Source of the DNA: Lachnospiraceae bacterium
Lineage (GTDB): Bacteria > Bacillota > Clostridia > Lachnospirales > Lachnospiraceae
NCBI GenBank assembly: GCA_021153185.1
Contig: JAGKTY010000040.1
Coordinates: 1-13,527, forward strand
Reading direction: 5' to 3'
Length of the DNA: 13,527 nt
The position numbers and the translations under genes are program-made. Below are positions 7,164-13,149 of the stretch, piece after piece (position 1 is the stretch's first letter; each line of letters opens with the position of its first letter). The notes below the pieces were generated by a model. The model had not been told where the DNA came from, ran no database searches, and saw nothing but the letters and a program-made list of their open reading frames with translations.

Positions 7164-7458
7164 CCAGTACATCTCCGGAAAAGTCGCAGGCAATAATTGC
7201 CTCTTTGGTAATAACATTATTAATTGCCGTATCAGCGGTAATATCACTGTGCATCCCTGATGTCTGCACCCGGACTCCCAAATCTCCTCTGCTCTGCTTA
7301 CGGTTATAAGCTTTTTCGTTTTCAATCATATAACACAGCCCTTCTGTATAACCGTCTACAATCCCAATGAAGTTTGAGTAGTTCTTGCAGATGATATCCA
7401 CCTTTCCGGCAGCATCTGCTTTTGCGTAATTTTTAATAATACTTGCCTTTGCCACCAT
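7135..7458 (-). CDS. Hypothetical regulator-like protein, possibly C-terminally truncated
   Basis: A 107-residue ORF with an ideal TTAGGAGG ribosome site six bases before the ATG at 7458. It begins MVAKASIIKNYAKADAAGKV and has ICKNYSNFIGIVDGYTEGLCY, ENEKAYNRKQSRGDLGVRVQTS and AINNVITKEAIIACDFSGDVL. The helical, charged sequence resembles the N-terminal half of small ICE/phage transcription-factor-like proteins that usually continue into a helix-turn-helix. That resemblance is from general memory only. The last residues (GVWRLQLQ) lie in the overlap with the next gene and look non-native, so the 3' part may have been lost. It heads the 7608-6361 operon together with the small basic ORF upstream. 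Confidence 0.6.
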   Translation of the reverse strand: MVAKASIIKNYAKADAAGKVDIICKNYSNFIGIVDGYTEGLCYMIENEKAYNRKQSRGDLGVRVQTSGMHSDITADTAINNVITKEAIIACDFSGDVLDGVWRLQLQ

Positions 7459-7467
7459 CGAATCCTC

Positions 7468-7608
7468 CTAACTGAATTTGACGTAAGCATCAGCGAAACC
7501 GGTTTTGCTCTTTCTTACAGATACTATTCTACGGCGTTCTATGGATTTCGTCGTTCTCCAAATATTGAACTTCCGATGCCAATGTTCAATTCCGTTAAAC
7601 TTTTTCAT
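7468..7608 (-). CDS. 46-residue basic protein
   Basis: A short ORF (MKKFNGIEHWHRKFNIWRTT... to ...FADAYVKFS) with GGAGG five bases before the ATG at 7608. Its TAG stop at 7470-7468 is embedded in the TTAGGAGG ribosome site of the next gene, which is a typical sign of a translated, coupled small gene. The product is very basic (many Arg/Lys, with SIERRRIVSVRKSK), aromatic in its first half, and has no membrane segment. A nucleic-acid-binding role is a guess from charge only. No family is recognised. Confidence 0.55.
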   Translation of the reverse strand: MKKFNGIEHWHRKFNIWRTTKSIERRRIVSVRKSKTGFADAYVKFS

Positions 7609-7629
7609 TCATTCCTCCATAAGTATCAT

Positions 7630-8193
7630 TTAGTAAATCAACGCTTCTACGATACTTGTCGATGTTGAATTATAAAACGCCTCCATACCATCTGAATATG
7701 TATGACCAAGAATGTTAAAATACCTGATTTCGCAAGCTCTTACAACATCCCAATTCATTCTAATATTGGTATTTTCAGAAAAGAACTGTTCCATAGAGTT
7801 CTGAATTGCTCGATTATTATCGAAGCCTATATATCCCATATATAAATAATCTGCCAAATCCTTATATCCCCATAGCTTTTGAATCGCAATCCACAAAGCA
7901 ACAAATTTGTCATTGTGTTTGATTTCTTCCATATTTAAAATCTGGCAATTATATCCCACCCTGCCATTCCATGTTGTTTCAGTAATCAGGAGTTTCGTTA
8001 CCTGCATATCACAATCAACTAACTCCTTCACGAACGGAAGCGTATGCTTCCATCTCTCACGCCAATCCGGATGAAACTTTTTCTCGCAACATCTTTCATA
8101 CTCGGCATAAAGCATTGCAATTCGTTTTTCGGCTGTCCCCTCTTTGAACTCTTTTGTATTAAATAAGCTATAGATATGAATAATTCCTACCAT
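7630..8193 (-). CDS. Hypothetical protein
   Basis: A 187-residue protein starting MVGIIHIYSLFNTKEF. An ATG at 8211 is also in frame, but the strong GGAGGA site lies downstream of it and about ten bases before the ATG at 8193, so the shorter form was chosen. The protein is soluble and rich in aromatic residues (WRERWKHTLPFVKEL, ALWIAIQKLWGYKDLADYLYMGYIGFDN, VVRACEIRYFNILGHTYSDG). No catalytic motif or named domain is recognised. It is separated from the downstream small ORF by 21 bases and probably starts the operon that runs to 6361. The intergenic region upstream is shared with a divergent plus-strand gene. Confidence 0.65.
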   Translation of the reverse strand: MVGIIHIYSLFNTKEFKEGTAEKRIAMLYAEYERCCEKKFHPDWRERWKHTLPFVKELVDCDMQVTKLLITETTWNGRVGYNCQILNMEEIKHNDKFVALWIAIQKLWGYKDLADYLYMGYIGFDNNRAIQNSMEQFFSENTNIRMNWDVVRACEIRYFNILGHTYSDGMEAFYNSTSTSIVEALIY

Positions 8194-8211
8194 CTTTATA
8201 TCTTCCTCCAT

Positions 8212-8334
8212 ATACTCTTGAATTAATTTGTGGGCCCGATTAAACTATATAATATGTTATAGGGCACTTCATATTTTCAAATTTATAAGTTGTGCCGCAC
8301 CCAAATTTAATTTGAATATAATAGGAGACCTTTT
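8212..8334. promoter_or_regulatory. Divergent AT-rich intergenic region
   Basis: This 123-bp gap lies between a minus-strand gene starting at 8193 and a plus-strand ORF starting at 8335. It is AT-rich and holds several TATAAT-like hexamers on both strands (for example in actatataatatgttat near 8244-8260). CAAATTTA occurs twice, near 8279 and 8303. It presumably contains promoters for both directions, but no clear -35/-10 pair at standard spacing could be assigned. Confidence 0.35.
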
Positions 8335-8544
8335 ATGAACGACATGGATTGGGAATTTAACATTGATAAAATAATTAATGATTTTAAATACGAACCCGTA
8401 TATGACATATACATTGCAATTGAAAACCTTTTGTTAGCAGATGATGAGTACCAAAAGTTTCGACTGAGTATTCATTGTGTTTTCGACTGTTGCATCAAAT
8501 ACTACCTCAAGAAGTTTGGCATAAAACTCTCGTTTTCTTTTTGA
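8335..8544 (+). CDS. Plus-strand hypothetical protein, probably truncated
   Basis: The only plausible plus-strand gene in the window. The 69-residue ORF (MNDMDWEFNIDKIINDFKYE...) has an AGGAG ribosome site about eight bases before the ATG. The first 45 or so residues are acidic, helical and protein-like. From about position 8475 onward the DNA is antisense to a minus-strand gene start at 8577, so the last 20 residues (CCIKYYLKKFGIKLSFSF) look like read-through past a breakpoint. I take it as the N-terminal part of an unknown gene cut by rearrangement. Confidence 0.45.
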   Translation: MNDMDWEFNIDKIINDFKYEPVYDIYIAIENLLLADDEYQKFRLSIHCVFDCCIKYYLKKFGIKLSFSF

Positions 8545-8577
8545 TGCTTCCTTTGCTAATTCTGCTTTACTTGCCAT
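8434..8577 (-). CDS. Truncated small ORF downstream of metallopeptidase fragment
   Basis: A 47-residue ORF starts MASKAELAKEASKRKREFYA with a GGAGG ribosome site six bases before the ATG at 8577, so its start is convincing. The first 33 or so residues are a charged helix typical of a real gene. Beyond about 8480 the frame runs antisense through the plus-strand ORF at 8335-8544 and ends as LLVLIIC. It is most likely the 5' end of an ICE gene cut at the same breakpoint that truncated the plus-strand gene. Family unknown. Confidence 0.45.
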   Translation of the reverse strand: MASKAELAKEASKRKREFYAKLLEVVFDATVENTMNTQSKLLVLIIC

Positions 8578-8607
8578 ACATATCCTCCAATTCCTCACAT
8601 AATTTTA

Positions 8608-8627
8608 GGGAAGCTAAATCGCTTCCC
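8608..8627 (-). terminator. Hairpin at the metallopeptidase stop codon
   Basis: GGGAAGC at 8608-8614 and GCTTCCC at 8621-8627 form a perfect 7-bp stem with a 6-base loop that includes the gene's stop codon. The downstream minus-strand sequence (TAAAATT) is only weakly T-rich, so it could be a weak terminator or an mRNA-protecting hairpin. The next ORF starts about 30 bases further on. Confidence 0.4.
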
Positions 8628-9235
8628 CAAGGTTCTTTGTTTCTGTCTTTTTGTTTTTCGCAGTCCGCTCAGATTTTTCCTTCTTTTCTGAAAGCTGCTT
8701 TTTTACAGATTTCTTTTTTTCAGGCTTGGCTTCTGCCTTTTCCTTATCCTGCACTTCCGCTTTCTTTGCCTCCGGCGATAACTGCTCCGCCGTAGCTTTC
8801 AAAAGCTCCTGCAACTGCTCTTTCCTATCCGTTTTGTCATCTGCGACACTCTCAGGTTTCTCTACTGCCTGTTCCTGCACCTTTTGATTCATCAGCACCT
8901 CTAACTTCTCATCAATGGACGAAATCATTTCCGATGCAGCCCTGCGGATGGTATCAAGGGATGCTTTCAGCTCTGGAATCTCCTTCCCTTCGGACCAGCC
9001 TGCTACATAAGAAAAGGAATAGTCAGAAGTATCAATACCGTAATGCTGGCATACAGTATATGCCACACTCTCTGCTTCTACCTCTTTACTATTCCTACTC
9101 ATGTTCTTATCACTATGTTCGATTGCATGAAGCTTCTGATGCGCCATTTCATGAATTGCAGTCTTTACCGTCTGCACCTCACTCATACCCTCTTGAATTG
9201 CAATTCGCTTTTCCACCTGACTGTAGAATCCTTTA
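8614..9235 (-). pseudogene. 3' fragment of an ImmA/IrrE-like (ArdC-type) metallopeptidase gene
   Basis: The frame encodes GFYSQVEKRIAIQEGMSEVQ, then the zinc-protease motif AIHEMAHQKLHAIEH (HExxH), then EVEAESVAYTVCQHYGIDTSDYSFSYVAGWS, which carries a further acidic ligand candidate. It ends in a long Lys/Glu-rich low-complexity tail (about 115-200). This is the C-terminal half of the ArdC/IrrE-type zinc metallopeptidase module found in large ICE proteins; the N-terminal module is absent. Upstream, the bases from about 9236 belong to virD4 in another frame. The only possible starts are a GTG at 9216 without a ribosome site, or an internal ATG at 9186 after AAGAGGG. It is most likely a non-functional remnant, though the HExxH region is complete. 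Confidence 0.75.
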
Positions 9236-9455
9236 CTCCGACAGCAATACCAATCATCAGGTCAATCGGATGCAAACTTGGCAATGGATTAGAAAAAGCT
9301 TTCATAATCAGTCCATCAAGCACTATGCTTTGAACCTTTTCAGAAGCGTTTTCCCCTACCGCCATTCTCCAAATCTCTCCAACATTTGTAGCCAGTAATC
9401 CAACAATCACATAAGGCAGATTCAGGATTAGCAGCTTCTTATACTTCGTACTCAT
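9183..9455 (-). pseudogene. virD4: 5' fragment of a VirD4/TraG-type coupling-protein gene
   Basis: The ORF begins MSTKYKKLLILNLPYVIVGLL with a first membrane helix, then VGEIWRMAVGENASEKVQ, and HPIDLMIGIAVGV, the start of the second helix. This is the N-terminal membrane anchor of the VirD4-like type IV coupling proteins of Firmicutes ICEs, which normally run to about 600 residues with Walker A and B motifs. Here the match ends at about codon 74; the last 16 residues (DSTVRWKSELQFKRV) are the metallopeptidase gene read in another frame. All ATPase motifs are missing, so conjugative DNA transfer by this element cannot rely on this copy. Its ATG overlaps the TGA of the PcfB gene, the normal order for these elements. 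Confidence 0.8.
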
Positions 9456-9946
9456 CGACTCTTCTCCTTTTTCTTCTCATGTTCTTTCTTTGGCATATTC
9501 GCTACCAGCTCCTTAAACTTTTTAAGAACTTTCAATATGCTAGGGCGATTCTGAGACTGCTTTTTTACCTGTTTTGCAGTATACTCAGCCAATACCTGTG
9601 CAATGGCATCTGCATCACGAGCCTTGAAGAATACCATATACTTCATCGGCGTGACAGTCTTATCCTTCACAATAGCAAAATCAACACCATATTTCTTTGC
9701 AATTCGCTCAAAATCTTTTATCCCGGTTTCTCCTACCGGAAGACTGGAAACACCCTGATTTTGACCTATCAACTCCTTTACTGTCTGCTTACCCTTAATA
9801 TGGTCGTCCTTTAAGGCTTTCTTCTGCTTACAGTGTCGCAAATACATAGATAATGCCCTACAAAGTGTTCTACCGGTCAGTTTCGTAGTTGAAATAGCCA
9901 ATCGCACGGTTTTGTCCGCAACTTCTTCATTTACCAACAATCTCAC
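9452..9946 (-). CDS. PcfB family (DUF3801) conjugation protein
   Basis: A protein of about 162 residues with NEEVADKTVRLAISTTKLTGRTL, GKQTVKELIGQNQGVSSLPV, FERIAKKYGVDFAIVKDK, YMVFFKARDADAIAQVLAEY and PSILKVLKKFKELVANMPKK, the hallmarks of the PcfB/DUF3801 family found directly before VirD4 in Firmicutes conjugative elements. PcfB is an accessory factor of the conjugation apparatus. The basic C-terminus (KKEHEKKKEKSR) suits nucleic-acid contact. The start is not an ATG. The GTG at 9946 opens the frame but sits directly on the AAGGGAG ribosome site; TTG at 9940 or 9937 has better spacing. The 4-bp ATGA overlap with virD4 indicates translational coupling. Confidence 0.85.
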   Translation of the reverse strand: MRLLVNEEVADKTVRLAISTTKLTGRTLCRALSMYLRHCKQKKALKDDHIKGKQTVKELIGQNQGVSSLPVGETGIKDFERIAKKYGVDFAIVKDKTVTPMKYMVFFKARDADAIAQVLAEYTAKQVKKQSQNRPSILKVLKKFKELVANMPKKEHEKKKEKSR

Positions 9947-9973
9947 TCCCTTCGTTAGTTATTTCTGTGCTTC

Positions 9974-10306
9974 TTAAAGATATCCTGTAATACCCTCCAT
10001 CGAAGTCACAATCAACTTTGCCTTTTTCGCAATGGTAATGTCATCCTTCATATCCTCAGTAATGCGATTACCACATACCACCAAGAATCTTGCTCTACGC
10101 AGAAGGTCCTCTTCCATCTCCTTTTGAAGCTTGTGTGCATCCGGATTCTCCTCTGTAAAGATTCCGCTAAACGCAAGCACCGGGCAGATAGGAATATAGC
10201 CATTATCCGCTAATACCTGACAATACTTCCTTGCTTCCTCTTCTGCTTCAAAACGGTTCTTGCTCCACGCTGCCGTTACATATGCTCTAGGTAATGTTCT
10301 ACTCAT
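9974..10306 (-). CDS. DUF7768 / DUF4406-like protein
   Basis: A 110-residue protein, with AGGAGG four bases before the ATG at 10306. The pattern YVTAAW ... ARKYCQVLADNGYIPICPVLAFSGIF ... EMEEDLLRRARFLVVCGNRITEDMKDDITIAKK matches the small nucleoside 2-deoxyribosyltransferase-like fold proteins (DUF4406, DUF7768) carried by phages and ICEs of gut Firmicutes. The role in the element is unknown; a nucleotide-handling activity is inferred from the fold only. The stop of the upstream gene is embedded in its ribosome site, so the two are coupled. Confidence 0.75.
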   Translation of the reverse strand: MSRTLPRAYVTAAWSKNRFEAEEEARKYCQVLADNGYIPICPVLAFSGIFTEENPDAHKLQKEMEEDLLRRARFLVVCGNRITEDMKDDITIAKKAKLIVTSMEGITGYL

Positions 10307-10314
10307 AGTTCCTC

Positions 10315-10722
10315 CTAATCCACCTGATACGCAGGCAACTCATACTGACCTGCATAAACGTTAGTTGTTCTGCTTACAAATTCAATAAATGCCTCTTCAA
10401 GCTCCTTCTGATTCATGCACTGCACACCATCATTAGCGGCTTTCATAATCAAGCACTCGCCCATGACTAAATTGCAGCCATCAATACTAGCCGCACTACC
10501 AACCGGATAAATAATCATATAATCTGTATGACCTATCATTGCTGACAAGCAGTTCTCACCATAATCCTCAATTACACCCAATGCCCTATCATAATCCATG
10601 AGCCAAAGAGATTTCTTTGTGCTGATATAAAGGGCTACTTTCTTAGGAATCGTAGGTATCACAGCAGTAAATTTAAAGCCGTAATCTGCATCTCCGTCAA
10701 TTCTTACTTTTACGCTTTCCAT
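10315..10722 (-). CDS. ICE-associated hypothetical protein (135 aa)
   Basis: A soluble protein (MESVKVRIDGDADYGFKFTAVIP ... TTNVYAGQYELPAYQVD), with AAGGAG about ten bases before the ATG at 10722. It has a beta-rich first half, the segment GHTDYMIIYPVGSAASIDG, and a helical C-terminal part, but no catalytic motif. It may belong to one of the DUF families regularly placed between the replication initiator and DUF7768 in clostridial ICEs (DUF6329 comes to mind, unverified). Its position and coupling in the rep operon are the main clues. Confidence 0.65.
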   Translation of the reverse strand: MESVKVRIDGDADYGFKFTAVIPTIPKKVALYISTKKSLWLMDYDRALGVIEDYGENCLSAMIGHTDYMIIYPVGSAASIDGCNLVMGECLIMKAANDGVQCMNQKELEEAFIEFVSRTTNVYAGQYELPAYQVD

Positions 10723-10736
10723 TTGTTTATCTCTCC

Positions 10737-11603
10737 TTATATTCTTCCATTGGCTCTGTCATTATTGAACATCGCCGTATAATAGTTATTGATTGTAAGC
10801 GGTGCATTATAAAGCGTAGCCAACAAATATTGCTTAATGTTACGTATCTCTGCACCGTTTTTTTCCATGCAGTCCAAAACATACTGAATATGCGAATAAT
10901 CCAGCTTCATGAACTGACTTTTTACCACTGCCAGCGATTTCCTATCCCCGGCAATTCGGATGGTCTTACTCTTTGAACAGACAGTATCCACTAAAATATC
11001 CAGAATCTCCTCCAACTCTCTACACTGATACGGATATTGCTGCTTTAATGCCTGATAGTCCAATTGTGCAGTGAAGTATTGCTTGTAGGTTTCTCTCTCA
11101 TCCATATCGCTATCTCCCGATAAGATAAGATTAGTCTCACTAATATCAGTATTATTAAACTCAGTATTATTACCTCGTAACTTCTCCGAGTCTAGGGTCG
11201 TACATTTTACGAGTCCAGAGTCGTAACTATTACGAGTCAAGACTCGTAGATTCTCCGAGTGGATAAAATTCTTCACATAAATAATCACAGGTTTCCCCTG
11301 TCCCTGACGCTTTCGCTCTATCAAGCCATGTTCTTCTAAATCCACCATCATCTTGGTGGCGGTCTTATCACTGCAATTTAACGAAAGCATGATATTTTCA
11401 AGCGTATATACCACGTACACACGTCCATCCTCATCTACCCATCCATTCTTCTTAGATAAGGACACTCTGTCTAGGAGCAAGCCATAGAGAAGCTTGGCAT
11501 CCGATGAAAGTTTCCGGAACTCATCATCCGTGCATAGCACCTTGGGAACCTTATAGAATACAAACTGCTCTGACTGCGCCTCATAGAAGTAGTCATATTT
11601 CAT
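10737..11603 (-). CDS. repA: RepA_N-type replication initiator with DUF6017-like C-terminus
   Basis: A 288-residue initiator. Residues 10-110 are a RepA_N winged-helix domain: FVFYKVPKVLCTDDEFRKLS, AKLLYGLLLDRVSLSKKNGW, VYTLENIMLSLNCSDKTATKM, LEEHGLIERKRQGQGKP. A poorly conserved linker follows (about 111-170). The C-terminal domain (about 175-288) has YKQYFTAQLDYQALKQQY, LVDTVCSKSKTIRIAG and IRNIKQYLLATLYNAP, as in the DUF6017 part of ICE initiators. RepA_N proteins start theta replication of plasmids and of many ICEs, and their origin often lies inside rep itself. Here the linker codons 113-143 contain a 23-bp repeat array. The ATG at 11603 is preceded by AAAGGA, located in the end of the Cys-rich ORF, so the two are probably coupled. 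Confidence 0.9.
   Translation of the reverse strand: MKYDYFYEAQSEQFVFYKVPKVLCTDDEFRKLSSDAKLLYGLLLDRVSLSKKNGWVDEDGRVYVVYTLENIMLSLNCSDKTATKMMVDLEEHGLIERKRQGQGKPVIIYVKNFIHSENLRVLTRNSYDSGLVKCTTLDSEKLRGNNTEFNNTDISETNLILSGDSDMDERETYKQYFTAQLDYQALKQQYPYQCRELEEILDILVDTVCSKSKTIRIAGDRKSLAVVKSQFMKLDYSHIQYVLDCMEKNGAEIRNIKQYLLATLYNAPLTINNYYTAMFNNDRANGRI
11146..11172. repeat. AT-rich direct repeats next to the iterons
   Basis: TCAGTATTATTA occurs at 11146-11157 and again at 11161-11172, a 15-bp period. The segment is strongly AT-rich and directly adjoins the 23-bp repeats at 11175. AT-rich direct repeats beside initiator sites are typical of DNA-unwinding elements. Because 15 is a multiple of three, a repeat at protein level (NNT) is an alternative explanation. 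Confidence 0.55.
11175..11266. repeat. Four 23-bp iterons inside repA (putative oriV)
   Basis: TCGTA begins at 11175, 11198, 11221 and 11244, exactly 23 bp apart each time. In every unit CGAGT follows at the same offset (12 bases after the unit start), with TACGAGTC or CCGAGTC variants. Units 2 and 3 contain a dyad; unit 3 reads TCGTAACTATTACGA. The 23-bp period is not a multiple of three, so the repetition cannot come from the protein and must be selected at DNA level. The array lies in the variable linker of a RepA_N initiator, where origins of this replicon class are known to sit. The expected ligand is the RepA winged-helix domain. Confidence 0.8.
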
Positions 11604-11606
11604 GTG

Positions 11607-11768
11607 TTATCCTTTCTTCATAAGCTGCGCATAGCAAGGAAAACAAAATTCCCTGCCTCTACCATATGGACAAGGATTCTTACAGTTTCTAGGAGAAGGA
11701 GCCATCTCTGACTCCCTCTTAGGAATTTCTGCAAGGTCTTTCTGTTTGTAGACATTCTTACCGGACAT
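11607..11768 (-). CDS. 53-residue Cys-rich (zinc-finger-like) protein
   Basis: A short ORF from an ATG at 11768 that shares bases with the stop of the DUF5688 gene (TAATG), ending with TAA four bases before the repA start. Residues 29-45 have C-x3-C-x8-C-x2-C (RNCKNPCPYGRGREFCFPC), a likely metal-binding cluster, with a basic N-terminal half and tail (MKKG). It was probably skipped in most annotations because of its length. The overlap on both sides argues that it is translated as part of the DUF5688-repA operon. A role in copy control or transcription is only a guess. Confidence 0.65.
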   Translation of the reverse strand: MSGKNVYKQKDLAEIPKRESEMAPSPRNCKNPCPYGRGREFCFPCYAQLMKKG

Positions 11769-12847
11769 TACAGTGCTTCCCCTCCCTTAGACTTAGCTGC
11801 CTTTTCAACAACATCCTTCTTCGGTTGCTTAGCCGCCTCATCCTTCTTGGCTTTAAGGTCTCCTAATACGGAACCTTTTTCCTCTTTCTCAGAAGAGATA
11901 TCAGCTTCTTTTGCCTGCTGACGTGCTTCAAACTTCTCTGCAAGCTCGAAGATATGCTCTTTACTATCGTAGTGATAAACACTATCAGTGAGCTTTTCTT
12001 CGGGAGCAACCTGTGTAGCATTTACATCTTCCACCATTGATTTCAAATCGTTGAAATTAACTGCTCCATCGTCTTTTACTAACAAAACTTCGTGGATACT
12101 CGAAGGTAAAATATAGAAGTCACCACCAAGCTTTTCAGCTGCTTGGTCCATGAATTCCTGATATGCAATCACACCAGCCCCGGAAATCTTATCCGGTACC
12201 GTTGCAACATACATCATCTCATCCTGTGGAAACTCATCAATGCCGAACATCTCATGTGCATCCTCGCCCATCATATCCATCATGACTTCGCTCATTCCCT
12301 TAATTACCGCAGGTCTAAGCTCCGGTGCATTCTCTAATGCATCTGCATGAAGCTGTTCCGGAGTAACTCCCATCTTGTCCAAAAGGTCATTAGAAACAAG
12401 GATTGATGCTCTACCATTTTCATCACTCTCCATGACGAATCTGTAAACAACTGCCATATCCTCCATCTCCTGATGTGGAACCTTAGCAAGTAAATCAGCA
12501 TTTCTGTCAGCTGCAACTACTTCCATCGCAAGCTTATCTTTCATCTGTTCATAATCCGTAAGTGACTGAACATCAAAAGTAGGCATATCAGCAAGATGTG
12601 CTTCCACCTTATTTGTTACCTGCTCCACAATCTCATTAAATGGAACACCGGACTCATATGCTTCGGCAAATACTTCCAAATTCATATTCATACCGATGTT
12701 ACTTCCTTCCGGAGTAATCGTAATTGCTTCATAACTTTGATTCATCTTCTCGACTGTGCTAACTTTGACATCAACATCATTACCTCTCTCTGAAAGGTTT
12801 TCCTTTAAAGCTTCAACGAACTCGTTCTTAAATTCTTCGTTATTCAT
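11768..12847 (-). CDS. DUF5688 family protein
   Basis: A 359-residue protein starting MNNEEFKNEFVEALKENLSERG, preceded by GAAGGAGACAAAAAG, which fixes the start at 12847. The frame stays open to 12931 but that upstream part is leader sequence with no ribosome site. The body is acidic (ITPEGSNIGMNMNLEVFAEAY, LADMPTFDVQSLTDYEQMKD, SILVSNDLLDKMGVTPEQLH, DFYILPSSIHEVLLVKDD) and ends in a Lys/Ala/Glu-rich tail. This matches the DUF5688 proteins that commonly open the replication operon of Lachnospiraceae ICEs; no biochemical role is established as far as I know. It is the first gene of the operon and lies downstream of an elaborate leader with direct repeats. Confidence 0.85.
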   Translation of the reverse strand: MNNEEFKNEFVEALKENLSERGNDVDVKVSTVEKMNQSYEAITITPEGSNIGMNMNLEVFAEAYESGVPFNEIVEQVTNKVEAHLADMPTFDVQSLTDYEQMKDKLAMEVVAADRNADLLAKVPHQEMEDMAVVYRFVMESDENGRASILVSNDLLDKMGVTPEQLHADALENAPELRPAVIKGMSEVMMDMMGEDAHEMFGIDEFPQDEMMYVATVPDKISGAGVIAYQEFMDQAAEKLGGDFYILPSSIHEVLLVKDDGAVNFNDLKSMVEDVNATQVAPEEKLTDSVYHYDSKEHIFELAEKFEARQQAKEADISSEKEEKGSVLGDLKAKKDEAAKQPKKDVVEKAAKSKGGEAL

Positions 12848-13020
12848 CTTTTTGTCTCCTTCACAATTTATTCTGTATCTGGTCGTCACCCGATTTTGAG
12901 CAATAAAAAAACGCCATCCCCATAACCTCAACGGCTATGAGCTGACGCTCCTTACTGCTCTATTCTTTTGCAAAAGAAAACAACCGGCGGTGTTTTTCTC
13001 GCTCGATTGTCTATGATAAT
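12848..13020 (-). promoter_or_regulatory. 5' leader of the DUF5688-repA operon
   Basis: No gene is supported in 12848-13206. The leader contains a perfect 16-bp palindrome TTCTTTTGCAAAAGAA at 12963-12978. On the minus strand it has a small hairpin AAAACACC-GCC-GGTTGTTTT, and a hairpin CATAGCC-GTTGA-GGTTATG followed after nine bases by seven Ts (near 12905-12940). These could form an attenuator or bind a regulator; the T-run stem is weak, so this is tentative. Confidence 0.4.
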
Positions 13021-13029
13021 ATTATCACA
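13014..13029 (-). promoter_or_regulatory. Extended -10 promoter within a 14-bp palindrome
   Basis: On the minus strand TGTGATAAT (TG-N plus GATAAT) forms an extended -10 at 13029-13021. A consensus TTGACA at 13054-13049 is 22 bp away, too far for a normal -35. TGATAATATTATCA at 13014-13027 is a perfect palindrome, so a repressor may cover the promoter. Together with the 11-bp repeats just upstream, this looks like a controlled start for the DUF5688-repA operon. Confidence 0.45.
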
Positions 13030-13054
13030 GCCAAAATCATAATAAAAGTGTCAA

Positions 13055-13098
13055 AACCCCTACAAAACCCCTACATTTACCCTACAAAAACCCTACAA
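13055..13098. repeat. Four 11-bp tandem direct repeats
   Basis: CCCTACA occurs at 13058, 13069, 13080 and 13091, exactly 11 bp apart, in units of the form AACCCCTACAA. One helical turn per unit places all copies on the same DNA face. The array ends next to a TTGACA and just upstream of the putative extended -10, which suits an activator or cooperative repressor. Alternatives are a second iteron set or arm-type recombinase sites. Confidence 0.75.
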
Positions 13099-13101
13099 AT
13101 C

Positions 13102-13145
13102 AAAAAAAGAACCGGAATCTCCGCTGTGAACGAAGAGACCGGTTC
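13102..13145 (-). terminator. Rho-independent terminator after the M23 peptidase gene
   Basis: On the minus strand GAACCGGTCTC pairs with GAGATTCCGGTTC (11 bp with a two-base bulge) around a 13-base loop, followed by seven Ts. It lies 61 bases beyond the M23 stop and just before the 11-bp repeats, insulating the ICE operon from upstream transcription. Confidence 0.85.
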
Positions 13146-13149
13146 GGTT

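Noticed and set aside
7164..7325. Upstream extension MKTKKLITVSRAEE... of the protein at 6591-7163
   Set aside because: This is the out-of-phase translation of the ORF at 7135-7458, which has an ideal ribosome site and a protein-like sequence.
12848..12931. N-terminal extension MRLWGWRFF... of the DUF5688 protein
   Set aside because: It begins at a TTG without a ribosome site, while GAAGGAG precedes the ATG at 12847 at normal spacing.
13049..13054. TTGACA as -35 of a standard sigma-A promoter
   Set aside because: At 17-bp spacing the -10 would be GCTGTG; the best -10 is 22 bp away, so only an extended -10 is supported.
13055..13098. CRISPR-like array
   Set aside because: Units are 11-bp tandem repeats without spacers of regular length, and no cas genes are present.
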